This document shows positions 38,650 to 49,937 of a stretch of 64,000 bases of DNA, piece after piece (position 1 is the stretch's first letter; the number at the start of each line of letters is the position of its first letter). Position numbers and translations under genes: made by a program. The notes below the pieces were generated by a model. That model did no database searches. It saw only the letters and a program-made list of their open reading frames with translations, and had not been told where the DNA came from. The stretch spans positions 38,674,250 to 38,738,249 of the forward strand of contig OX359249.1 of NCBI GenBank assembly GCA_947179485.1. Direction: 5' to 3'. The stretch is from Allacma fusca. Lineage: Eukaryota > Arthropoda > Collembola > Symphypleona > Sminthuridae.

Positions 38650-41600
38650 CGACGGATGACAAAAGAGCGGAGAGGCAGGAGTAAGGAAAGTTGGAGATAG
38701 CTGAGGATACAGGGATGAGTGATTAAACCGATGGTGAGTGTATGCAAATGTGGGGAAGTGACAGAAGGGCGGAAGTGAAGACTGGCAAGGGAAAGAGAGA
38801 TAGATATGTGATGAGTTATACATACCACATCCTATGAGCCCTTTGTATGTACGTAGTTACAGATATGTACAGTCTCACTCCACCAAGGGAAAGCGGGTAG
38901 GTCGTGCTGTAAGTTTTCGTAATGGAGGCAGCTCCAATGGTGAGGATTAAGAAGACACGAGGCAGAGAATTTTAGCTTGAGATTTTCACTGAGCACTTAC
39001 GCTCTAGAATACAGACAGTAGTAGTGGTGGTGAGTGCGGAGAGTAAAGTGGATGAGGAACTGAAACATGTCTGTTGTTCTTACACACCTACCCAATAAAA
39101 GAACCTTGTCTATGAATATCACGTTTACCCCTAATTCGAAACGTTGTCAAGTAAACTTTCCCGGCTTCCATTCCATCTAACCCCTCTCCTGTCCTCATGC
39201 TCGTATCTTGCATAATCCCCTAGAAATCCGGCTTTGAAAATGGGTTTACGTGAAGAGAATCAAGATATTGTTCTCATATGCAAAAATTTTCTGCTCACAT
39301 TAAATTGAGTCATCACTCAAAATAGCATTCAGTTATGCCCTCTGTGTCATTTTCTTTCTCCTTCCCTTTCCGGGACAAAACACAAAATATTATAGAAGTA
39401 AGGATACTCTCCCTTTGGCAGGATACAGTTCACACATATTTTCCGTGAAGAGGTAACATAAGCTGTTTGTACATATTTACTGAAAATAAAACCATGAGCC
39501 CACAAAACACATGACGTAATGAATTTATTCCTTTCAAAATTTATTTCATTGATTAGCTGAGTTTGATTTTATGGGGAAAGGCAAGTGGTTCAGTAGCCTT
39601 TTAGTCCTAAAGGCACTTTATTTCCTGCGTCAATGTAGATCATTCTGCTTCTTCACTGAAGATATAAAGTACAGATGCATTGGGGATGGGGAGTCATTTT
39701 GGATACGCTGAGATATAATAGGGAGTCAATTGCATATGACGACTTACCCTCAAAATTGTTTCTCTGATGCTTGGCTTCCTATCCCTCCCCATTTCTTCAT
39801 ATATGAAAGTGCATTTACTCTGATTTCCTCTTTGGCATATCACATTCATCTTTCAGAATTTTTTTTATGGCATAACTCAGTATTAGTCATGGTATGCAGT
39901 TAGAGTCCAAAATATTCAATGTGGTTTCTGAGGGAAATTAATTGTCCAGTAATGCTCCGTGATTTATGAAACTCGTACAGTTTCACATGTACTCATATTT
40001 TAAATCAAGCATCATGTGCATACATGGAACTACATATGTATGCAAAATAATAATTACGAATGTGGTTCTAATTTCGGTTGTATCAAGCCATCTTTTTCCT
40101 AGGCTTGAATTTATGGTATTTTTCAATCACTAGGAATTATGAGGGGATTAAATTACCTCGTGGATAAATTAAACATAAGTGGAGTTCTGAAACACTGATG
40201 ATAAAACCTGAGCTAAAATTATGACTGGTAGATCTTTTCCCAGGAACATGGTGTCCTCATTACTTACGTACATAGTTATTAGTAATTCCAGAGCAGCGTA
40301 CTTTTTTGACCAAGCATTACTCTACCCTATACCATATAGATAAAAAAAATCGTTTTAAATTATTCAAACTTGTTTTGGAAACCAACATTGAAGTCCATGC
40401 TGGGGGTTCTGAAGCTTTCTAACATATTAGTTCAGTTTAGAGTTCCTTAAAGTTTTAAAGTGTCTTGAGATGTACCCGTTACACTCAAATTCTACGAATG
40501 ATCTTCATTTATTTGCATTCAGGGCATAAGTGCAATAAAATAATACTTCATGAAATTCCCCATCGGCTGGAAACAACTTGAGTCTTCGAAGGTAACTTGA
40601 AGGAATTTTGTCCTGCCTGATCCAATCTGGAAAAACCTCGTGCTATCAAAATCGAAGTAAATCAGTAAACAAACACATCACGCACAGGCATGCAACACGT
40701 AATGGAAAACACTCTCCAAGATGTTCTTCTGCTTATGAGCTAAGCCACCCTAATAAATGCCAAAGTTACACACTTGGCTCATGTACATACCTTCCTATAA
40801 AGGGAGCCTGTGACTGAACAAGAGGGAAAACTTTTCCCCTCGAATATTACTTAGTTGTACATACATATTTTACGGACGTCTGTCCTTCCTCTTGTAAGTT
40901 TATGTGGTTTTCTGTCCCCCATCTAATTCCTGGGGATGTTGTACACTCACTCATGACGTACGTAGATGTGTACATACGTAAATTAAGACTATAGACTCAA
41001 TTTGGCCTGCATGCATGGAAATGTAAGATGATCCAGGCCATATTGAGGGTTAGGACGCTCGTTCCCGTCGTATACTGTAGTATGTACGTCTAAATAGGTA
41101 GTTACACGTATTCGTGTGCACGTATCAATCCACTCGAAATTTCCTGGTTTCCTGCTTGACAGATCTGATTAAAATCATCCATAAGGGAATTGCGAGCACA
41201 ACGTTGGAAAAATGTGGTAAAATTGCCTTCATTTCCACCCTCACTGCGCTACTAATGCTCATTTCTGGGTAATATCAATGATGAGACTGTTAGCCAATCA
41301 AAATATTTTTGAGGTTGCTTAATTAAATTCAATTTGACGGCAGGAGATGTTTCTCAGGAGTTCTATCCAGGCAAGATATCTGGGATGGAATTGATGCAGG
41401 GAAAACTCACTCTCATGTTAGTTTCTATTTGCGACCAGATCCGCGCACCTTCATGTGACTATGTGAATTGTATGTACCCAGGGGATACGGAGGGTCTAGA
41501 GGATACTTTGAGGAAAGTGTCGTCTTCGTAAAATAAATATATACTGTAGTGAAATTTGGAACCATCGTTATGGATAACACTTATGCAGGTGTGTGTGTGT

Positions 41601-43024
41601 GTGTGTGCATGTGAGAGGGGAAAAATGTGAGGAATTCAAGCTCAATGTAGTTTCTTCCAAAGATTAAGAGTACATGGGTGAAGCACAAAAGAAAGTGCGA
41701 TTTGATCATCATTGAAGTTGAAAGGAATAAAACTACCATTGAATGCTTTCAACGATGGTCGTATATGGAGAAGGTAGAAGAACGACTGGAGATGGCATGG
41801 ATACTGAACGGAACCGTGTCTGTGACTAACATAATTTCCAAGGGTAATGCAATGGTCAACTGCACGTGGTGAGGTCTTTTGTATCATGGAAGAGACTCTC
41901 GTCGTTTTACTCCACCATTTCAAAAAATAGCTCGATTTTCACAAAAGCTGACAGACTTTCCATGAAATTGCATCCCACTTGAAAAATTGAGTTCACTGGA
42001 CCCTTTGAAAGTAATGAATTTTATTTGACAAAGATGCACTTTTTAAACCATTGATTCAATTCCGACTACTCTTTTTTTTTCATTCCCTGCACTACTGTAC
42101 TCCGCATTATTTTTTTTACACAATGGCTAGGCTAATTTGGTAAATTGTACAGTCCTCATGTATGGAAACTTTGATGTAGGAGCAGCTGTGCAAGTTGTTT
42201 TGGGGCAATTTTAGGTGAAATTCGAGGAACTGGGTTTTGGGTAGGATTCTGTTCATGTAAGTACAGATACATTCTACGTGGTGCATATTATTTTGGGGAG
42301 AATTTAATGTCAAAAACGTTGAAGTAAAGCTACGTCAATACATTTCAACAATACTGTTTTTATTGTTGGAATATTTCATGTTCCCTTTTCGAACTAATTC
42401 ATTAATAGTTTTACATACATATTTCCCCGTAATCATACATACATGGTTGTGTATACAGTAAATATTGTATTGCATTCAATTGTAATGAGCACCCTGTTAT
42501 TGTAAAACCCTTTTTACAAAAAATAAATAAAAATCTTATTAGTGACTGTTTGCAATAGAATTCCCCCGAAATCGCAACTCTGACTACTTGCATGCTACTA
42601 ATAAGTGGGCACTTAATATGTAATTATGTAAAATCAAGCATCAGATCAGTAATGGGAGGAACGGCGGTCTCGGCACTCCTTCACGTTGGCCTACATTTAA
42701 AAGTATCGCTAGTTACATATGTTTTTGAGCCAGCCACTAATTAAGAGCATAGGAAATGTAGCTGTTGCGTACACCCATTTGTGAGAACCGTGAGGAGATG
42801 AGAAAGTTGGAGTACACCCAGGAAATAATCCCCCTAAAAACCTATGTATTATTAATGTATGTATGTGTATTGTGTATATCTACATATGTACAGTTTAGTA
42901 CCCCTGAAGTTTCAATGATGTTGTTGGACGAGCTCTGGATAAGGACGTACTCAGAGGTGGGTATGAAACATGAGTTGAAGTTTTCTAACCGATTCTAAGT
43001 GATGATCATTTTTTGTGATGATTT
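38650..43024. other. Intergenic DNA 3' of the CUB-like gene
   Basis: No supported exon was found. Short plus-strand frames at 40608-40817, 41334-41531 and 41678-41872 have no recognisable motif. A (GT)n tract lies at 41589-41607. Part of the left-reading 3' UTR of the CUB-like gene must fall just below 43025, but I cannot place its polyadenylation site with confidence. Confidence 0.5.
41589..41607. repeat. (GT)n microsatellite
   Basis: A short GT run in intergenic DNA 3' of the CUB-like gene. Confidence 0.9.
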
Positions 43025-43188
43025 CTAAAATTCATCATGGTAATCAGGGTACTCATGGTACGTAGCAATGGTTGAATCATGGTGCCATACATCGCAGGGA
43101 ATTTGCTCCCATTCCATACATAAGGAGCTTAGGCCGTTGTCTTCCTCCGAATCCGTAACCACTCGAATCAGGTAAGGCTCAACTGAAG
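43025..43188 (-). CDS. CUB-like gene exon 10 (stop codon)
   Basis: This exon encodes SVEPYLIRVVTDSEEDNG, then CMEWEQIPC and an acidic, His/Tyr-rich tail ending HDEF before TAG at 43027-43025. P...RVVTD..E......Y.Q.PC is the family's final CUB strand. Of three nearby acceptors only tttatacag keeps the frame. Confidence 0.85.
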
Positions 43189-46100
43189 CTGTATAAAATT
43201 TTATACGGTCAATCAAACTAAAACAGAACTGTGATTATATTGAGGAGATACAATGAATCTGCTTTAGGAATTACATAAGCTCACAAGTTTTGTTGGAGAT
43301 TGTCTAAAAATTAATTAACCGTCGAACACATAATCTCGCTTGGGAATTTAATTCAAATGAAATTTTCACAAAGAGACTAAATCCTCAAAGTAGCACACGT
43401 ATTACGTCGTCAAAACTCAAGTGTAAGTAGGTATGTGAAAATATTCACGAGGAGATTAAAAGTTATAAAATCCTCATGAGTACTTTCTGTAGTCTTCAAA
43501 TCTCTAAGTTTGTTTGTTAATAATTCTACACTTTAATACTTTCCACAATGCCAAGTGCTATAGTTCTGGTTTTGGTTGTATACTTGACATCCCTAATAAT
43601 TACTGAAAATACCATAAAATTGTTTTTTCAGACTTACATATGATTGGATGTTTAGGTCCCCATCCTTCATCGTGGCCACCACCACCTCCTCCTCCTCCTC
43701 CTCCGCCACCCCCACCTCCTCCTCCTCCTCCACCGCCGAAGGGAAATAGGAGGGGGAGTGGAAATGGAAATGCAATTCGTTTACCTTTGCATTTAGATGT
43801 AGAATTAGTTTTGATCTTTTTCTTCGGACGTTTCGGACGTTTAGGCTTCTTCGTGGGCTTCGGTTTCGGTTTCGGTCGAACTTTGTACTTGTTCTTAGCA
43901 CTCCCAAAGCCCTTTAAGGGTTTGGGCTTGGGCTTCGCCTTAATCTTGACAGGTTTAATAAAAGTTCCTTTTATTGGTCTTGGTTTTCCGAAAGTATGAG
44001 GAGGCTTACCACCCGGTCGAAGAGGCTTGGAATTATAAGGAAATTTAGTGGGTTTCGGAAGCTTCACTGGCTTATAGACAGGCACTGTCACAATCGGTGG
44101 TTGTGGAGTTGTGGCGAGACTCCCTTTCCATGGCTTATAGTGCCCAGGTGATTCCACTCCAATGGGCTTCAATAAACCCTCTGAATTCCCTTTCCAAGGC
44201 TTTGACAGACCATGCACTTTTCCTTTCGAGGTTGCTGCAAGAGTTGCCTCATGATCCTTAATTGGACTGCCGGCCTTATTGTAGTGCCTTTTCACAATGA
44301 AATCTTGTTGGTTCTCACTGTGATTGATTCCAGCATTTGTTTCATCGCGGACTTGGAAGGTTGGAGAGGGTTGATGTAATTTTGAAGAGGAGATTGGGAC
44401 GGGTCTCCATGACTCATCTAGTTTGTAGTAGCTCCAGTCTGATGGACATGTTATTAGCTGAAGCAGAGTTATGTTCCTTGGTCTTCTCACTTCGGGGAAA
44501 GCAGCATTGGAATCTCTTGACATCCCACATCTTAGGTTATGATTATTACCGAAATAATTGGGTCGGCTTTTGAGATCAATCCCAGCAAATTTTATGCCAG
44601 AGTAACCTGTGCTGATTTGTAAGCCACGACCATCGTTTCGTTTCATGGTGGAGTTGGTTGTAGGTATTGTGAGCAGGGTAGTATTCTTTCTCTCTTTGGT
44701 TACGAGATAGTCTGAAGTGGAATTTTCATCTGTGCTCCGCTTTCTTCGATATCGGCACACGTTCCACTGTGTACAACCAATATACATGAGAAGGGATAGA
44801 AAGAAGGAATTGAAAATTAAGCTTATTCTAACGCACCAATCGGCAAATTTGCATACACGGTATGTGCTTATAATTTAAAAGCATATTAATTTCCAAGCGA
44901 TCTCTTCTAGTAGCTATGAGGCCAGGGGAGATAATTGAAAATGTCACGCACAAGTGGCTCCGTTCCCTCTTGTCATTTACGATATGAGACAATGTGCTAC
45001 TACATATACCTACACGTACTCTCAATCTTGGTGCAATAATAAATTATAAAATCAAAGACTTGTAATACAAGAAGACAAGGGGGGATTTAACTTGATTTCC
45101 CTTCTCAGAACATCCAAACCTAGAAGTCATGGTAATGCAATCAACATAAATAGAAATTAATTTTGCCCGGCTTCCCACCACTTTGATGACAATCAGCAGG
45201 AGTCTCGCAAATTCACTCTTCTTTATCTTTAGTCGCATCCACAGAGTGTACATTCATAACATATTCTCTATGTGTCAACTCCTGCTCTAAATGTAATTTA
45301 TTGCATTCAGAATATAACAAATTGATGGTGGGATGGGGAAAAAAGTAAAGTGTAAACTTCTCCAACCCTATGAGTTTACCTGAATAGCACAGAAGCCCTT
45401 TTCTTTCCGAACGCAGACACCATAATTGAGTCTATTTATATTGGATTCTTCTCCTTCAATGTAATTAAAACTGGTGAATCGACCAGAAATCCCCCTCAAG
45501 TGCTGGAGACAACCTCCTGGAGCTGCAAGTTGACAACAGAAACTTACATTTGTTTCCACACTTCTCCTACATAACATGTCACCCGACTCTAAACCAGGGC
45601 TTTTAATTAAAATCGGATACACATTGAAACCACAAATTACTCCATAACAAAGATATCTTAACAAGTTCATTAAAAGTATAATCAGTTTCCAAAAACAACC
45701 CACCTCTACCTACATTATGCCATTACCCTGTAAAAGAAGCCGGTAATTAATTGGATACCATCAAAATTTGATCCAATTCGCTCGCTTTCGCAACAATTTT
45801 TATACTGTAGCTAACCGAACATTGCAACCAAATTAGAGGCAAACATTTAAACATCGACCAGCGCACCCCTTCTAATGAGAGTACAAACATTCTTCAGAGT
45901 ACAGTTGATCCGACCTATAGCACCCCTAGCTTATCGTTCACATGTACATACATATGTTTACCCAAGTATTATATTACCTTCCCCCACAGGCAAGCTGCAA
46001 CATTCTTGAGAGCGTTCACTCATTCCCTCTTTCTTACATACATAGATGACAAGAATGTTTCGAAGCGTACGCTCACTTTATAAAAATTAATAAGATGACA

Positions 46101-48918
46101 TTGTCAAAAAATACGTCCCCTCAAAAATGTCAGCAAAATGCATATTTGATTGAGTTACATTTATATTTTATTGAACGCTTTATACCTACGAGCTACGCAA
46201 AACAGAAACGTTACAATCTATTTGGGTACCTATGTATATAACCTAAGTTTGTACTCACTGCTCATCTCCAGGCACTCACATTGTACTATGGGTGAGTTTT
46301 TTTCTATTAACTTCAGCTCCTCCAGGGGATATATATATATCTTCAGTTCTTTTCAAAAATCCCTGTTTCCAGGAATGTTAATAGTTTCAAAGTCAAGGGA
46401 TACATTCTGATTAGGCTGTCTAATGAAAGTTGCCATGTTTACAATTCGACTAAACTTTCTGTTCTCAACTTGAATTACAAGCACGGATTCCATTTAAAAA
46501 GTCAACAACCTTCCTGTCAACTACCTTCCTAGATTTTGCCCCTATCTGAGTGTTGTAATCTCACAATCAGTGAATACCAGTACACATGATCGCCAGGCAC
46601 AACTTACACAGAACATTATAAATTGAAGCAGCAAACTTACAACTTACCCATATTAAGAGAACAGCATTTAATTTTAGTCATTCGAATTTTCCATCGTCGG
46701 TAAGGGCTGAAGGAGTTTAGAGAAGTAATGAAATCTATTTGCTGATCGTAACCAATTGGAAGGTACACTGAAAGAGAATAATCATGTTGAAAAAATCTTC
46801 TATGGTCGAATCAACTGGTAATTATTGTAATCAAGTTAAAAGTTCCAGCTCAGTCGTACTATGATGCCCAGTGAGGTCTCCGCACAATGGGGGTAAGTTA
46901 ATATCAGCTCCTTCAATGAAGAACATGTCAGCCCAACATTCTCCCTCCTCATTTGGCCGATCCAACTCAAAGATTTCAAAGTCAAGTCTCAATTGACACA
47001 CGCCTTCAAACTGGAACGAATTAGACAGATTTAGAAGAAATGTAAAGAAGTCATTTACGTAGGCAAGGATTTTACAGGAGGGAATATCACGTAAGGCTTC
47101 CCCCCCTCTTGAAATCAACAAGTCAAACACAATCTCGTTACCATCTCAAGATGTCTTTCATAGTAGTAATCACCAAGTAGGCTTTGAGGATTAAAGCATG
47201 CATTCATAATTATGCACTTATGTGAGAAAAAAATTGTGAGAGTATACATACCTTTCTAACGCTATGCCTACAAGTTTCAAATGCTACGGATGAATGCGGG
47301 AACTCAGGATTGACGAAGTAAGTGCCGTTAAGAGCGGTGATTGTGTCACAAGTAAAAGTAACTACATCAAAAGAGGAATGAGAAAGTCAATTTCACAGAA
47401 AAAATGTGCAGGTAGGGAGCATGATTGAATTCTATAATCATCAAGAATCATTCTCAACGTTTCAGGTAATAAGATGACGGTTGAAGTGGAAGTGAGGATC
47501 ATTCTTTGAAGAAACTTTTGAGAAGGGCTCCTTCAAATATGTAGAATATAATAATCCTTCGTAAAAATCCATGTAAGTTTGCTCAACTTGCTTGATTGAA
47601 GGGTAGTATACATATAATATATGAGTAAGTAGATTTATCCAAATACAAATTTGCTGAATTGTCGAAAAAGGCAAAAGAATGGCGGTTTTTCAACTAATAT
47701 AGGGGTATGATTAAATGAAACTTGCACTTACAAACGCAACAGACGCCGAATCCACCTGCGAAGTGGAAAAAGTTTATACTTAAGTTTAGTTTTTATCCTC
47801 ACAACATTTAAATTTTTTATGTCCAAGTTAAACTTGAATATGCGGTAATGGAGAGAAACTTTACTCTCATTTATTACCTGCACAGTACCCTTGCGCCGAT
47901 CCTCCTTTTGCTAAGCACTCCACCCTTTTAAAAATTAAGGAGAAAAACAAAGTATATGAGAAAGACTGCACTTCCCAAGTTACTTATTTTCAGAATATGG
48001 AATGTCAGTCTAAGTATGCTAGGAAATGGAAGCTCTCGTAAAAACCAATGATTTATGCAGACATCAGTCTACTGTAGCTATGAAAAAAAAGTGTTTGTGA
48101 AAATAATCCATATGTATATATCTGAGAATCATTTTAAAATCCTTAAACCTCGTGAGACATGTTCCTTTGTCATTCCCAGGAGTCCAACACTTTTCGTCCC
48201 ACAGAGATAGCATGGAGAAAAATGGAGAAACTGTCAAATTGATTAAAAGATACAATATTAATTTTCCGGAACGAAGTTCGGATTATTAGGCTTATTATGC
48301 TGTAGAAAGTTTTCAGGTATTGAAAGTCAAGCGGAAAAGTTCTTGTCTGCCAGTTGGAGTGTGGATGCTCCCGCAGCTGAGGAAACCTGAATAATTCAGT
48401 TTTTGGGGCAAGTTGAAAAAATAAGGTAGCCTGACGTCATCATGAAAATTTGTCTCCTTCCTTTACAGAAGTAAGTTTATAGATTTCTTAAAAGCTTCCT
48501 ATCTCTTCCTTTCTTGGAACTCACAAGGAAACCAACAGTATTGGTACGAGGAATATTCAGTGCAAACAAATGACATTGAGTGATGATCAATAAACAATAA
48601 AATGGAATCTTGAGACTAAAGGTTACAGACCAAGGGGAAAAGTACAAATCAGCATGTAAAAGGTAGTGAATTTTGTCTTCACTCACGTTTCCGAGCAATT
48701 CTGTCCAACCAAAATTTACTTTTCGGTGATAGCGGGATATGCCGAGGTTCTGAGCTCCGCTGTGCACTCCTGGAATTGTTCCACACAGCATGTGTGGGTC
48801 TGATGGAATTTTCTGCTATTTCCGATGTTGACACATTCGAGGCTAGAACATTGCTCACAAGCCATACCACAGTGGAAGAGTAGAGGACGTCTCTGACTAA
48901 ATCCAATTTGCGAACCAT
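43025..48918 (-). CDS. Secreted CUB-like protein with Lys/Pro-rich and poly-Gly insert, complete, 10 exons, 733 residues
   Basis: The exons are 48687-48918, 48149-48230, 47878-47924, 47732-47755, 47252-47361, 46860-47010, 46648-46767, 45380-45522, 43638-44766 and 43025-43188. They sum to 2202 nt and every phase fits. Domain order is a hydrophobic N-terminus (about 11-26, probable signal peptide), then a Cys/Gly module (EKCWTP, ECLAKGGSAQGYCA, GGFGVCC; residues about 86-127). A first CUB-like domain (about 130-255) has NPEFP, GVCQLRLDFEIFEL and PPLCG. A second CUB-like part (about 256-305) has APGGCLQHLRG, FTSFNY, NYGVCVRKEKGFCAIQ. It is interrupted by about 375 residues of exon 9 before closing with LIRVVTDSEE and C.EWEQIPC. 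Proteins of this layout are common and largely uncharacterised in arthropods. The role is probably extracellular binding or matrix; no catalytic residues are visible. Confidence 0.85.
43638..44766 (-). CDS. CUB-like gene exon 9 (large low-complexity insert)
   Basis: This 1129-nt exon encodes residues 304-679. It opens with WNVCRYRRKRS, continuing the CUB strand. It then has several N-glycosylation sequons (ENST, NTT, NST, NIT) and LITCPSDW. After that comes a long disordered stretch rich in Lys and Pro (about 530-628), a basic run (KPKRPKRPKKK), and 21 consecutive Gly (43675-43737). An upstream in-frame ATG at 44787 is inside the pyrimidine tract and is not needed. The acceptor gtacacag restores FCAIQ|W. 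Donor gtaagt. Confidence 0.8.
45380..45522 (-). CDS. CUB-like gene exon 8
   Basis: This exon encodes APGGCLQHLRGISGRFTSFN and then NRLNYGVCVRKEKGFCAIQ. This is the diagnostic P.GCLQ...G..G...SFNY....NY.VC.R.E.GFC.I block. Acceptor aacttgcag, donor gtaaac; phase 0 into exon 9. Confidence 0.9.
46648..46767 (-). CDS. CUB-like gene exon 7
   Basis: This exon encodes the end of the first CUB domain and the RRWKIRMTKIKC strand. Family members show R.W.I...QI.C at this place. Acceptor tctctttcag, donor gtaagt. Confidence 0.85.
46860..47010 (-). CDS. CUB-like gene exon 6
   Basis: This exon encodes FEGVCQLRLDFEIFELDRPN followed by EGECWADMFFIEGAD and LPPLCGDLTGHH, the core of the first CUB domain with its paired cysteines. 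Acceptor tcgttccag. The donor gtacga is weak but fixed by phase and by alignment to exon 7. Confidence 0.85.
47252..47361 (-). CDS. CUB-like gene exon 5
   Basis: This exon encodes ITALNGTYFVNPEFPHSSVA and then FETCRHSVRK, the first strand of the CUB domain (C....YF.NP.FP). NGT is a potential glycosylation site. Acceptor gatgtag, donor gtatgt. Confidence 0.85.
47732..47755 (-). CDS. CUB-like gene exon 4 (24-nt microexon)
   Basis: This exon encodes GGFGVCCV with both edge codons split. The acceptor is cttcgcag and the donor gtaagt. The sequence joins exon 3 and exon 5 into the family's G.CA.GFGVCCVF motif, so the microexon is required for a sensible protein. Confidence 0.85.
47878..47924 (-). 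CDS. CUB-like gene exon 3 (47 nt)
   Basis: This exon encodes VECLAKGGSAQGYCA, the most recognisable part of the arthropod Cys/Gly module that precedes the CUB domain. Acceptor ttttaaaag, donor gtaata. Confidence 0.85.
48149..48230 (-). CDS. CUB-like gene exon 2
   Basis: This exon encodes the start of the Cys-rich module (LWDEKCWTPGNDKGTCLTR). Acceptor tttgacag. The donor gtttaa is non-consensus beyond GT, but it is fixed by the GTCLT.ECLAKGG continuity with exon 3. Confidence 0.8.
48687..48918 (-). CDS. CUB-like gene exon 1 (start codon, signal peptide)
   Basis: This exon encodes residues 1-77. After MVRKLDLVRD comes a short hydrophobic stretch (VLYSSTVVWLVSNVLA) that is a likely signal peptide. 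NVST is a potential N-glycosylation site. Donor gtgagt; one base of the next codon is carried over. It is the first ATG of the frame, and the next exon matches in phase. Confidence 0.75.
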
Positions 48919-49937
48919 TTCGAAATGTATTTAAACACTTTTACAAACACTCACACATGATTTCATGGTAAACAGTTGCAAGGTGAGTGTATGATTTTGA
49001 AACAGTGGGGGATCACTTCTTACTCGCGTACTGTCTTCCAAACTTTAAAAGCGTGGCTTTCTTCTTGGTCAGAATCCTTTGAAAATACTTGGCTGCTGAC
49101 TATTTAAATGGTACTAACAATAAGAGATGTTACACCAATGGAGAAAAATTTCACAAGGTGTCGAAATCTCCTGGCTGACTAAAAGAAAACTTGTGTTGGA
49201 GGCCGATTTTATACAAGGGATTAGCGGATCCTATCCCTGGGACAGACCTTTACAGGAAATTATATATTTTTGAAAATGTGCCATTTCATGACATTTTCAT
49301 ATTTATGTTATTAGGAATTCACCGGATTAAAAGCAGTGCAATTAATGCCTTGAACTTGAAGCTAAATTTTGAGAGTTTTTGCTCTTTCCTACACGGATGA
49401 GGGTGCTCGAGCGATTATTACATTACATTCTATTGTACTATTACGTTAGGTTTAGCTTAACGGTTCGAATCATAAATAATGATAAACCCGAGATATAATC
49501 CATTTCTTTAAGTGACAACTCTTTATTTTCAAAGGAATTACAAAGTTCAAGTTGTCTACTCCAACATTTCCCACTGACAGACCTCTCGGTTAGGTAAGTA
49601 ATTTCCTTTGTCCATAACCGCAAGAGTTGCGACGGACAAGGTACGATATTTGTATGCGTATAAGGTGTCGTTAATTACTACTTTACAACTTACAAGAGCG
49701 CCGATTCATAGCATTCCTAAATTATTCCGAAACGTTGCTGTTAATTACTGGATTAGCACTGAATTTTGTTCTTGACAACAAAAACTGCATTGTTGGGTTA
49801 AAGAACGTCCAAATATATAATTATCGTACGTTGTGTACAAAGGAACTAGTTTTCAGTTTCCAAACATTTGTCATGGGCGGGATTAGGTCATGTGTCTTGT
49901 ACATACATACATTGTACAAGTATGCAATATGTGCTTG
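48919..49937. other. Region upstream of the CUB-like gene
   Basis: This should contain the 5' UTR and promoter of the leftward CUB-like gene. No clear TATA box or coding exon is seen. Short frames on both strands look incidental. Confidence 0.4.

Noticed and set aside
43640..43999. Plus-strand poly-proline protein
   Set aside because: It is the antisense of the poly-Gly and Lys/Pro-rich part of CUB-like exon 9, which has splice and family support.
44767..44787. ATG at 44787 as start of an independent 395-residue protein
   Set aside because: The seven residues before the Trp are acceptor sequence. Starting at 44766 restores the conserved FCAIQ|W.VC joint in phase 0.
49459..49470. GGTTCGAATC resembling a tRNA B box
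   Set aside because: No A box, acceptor stem or anticodon arm can be folded around it.
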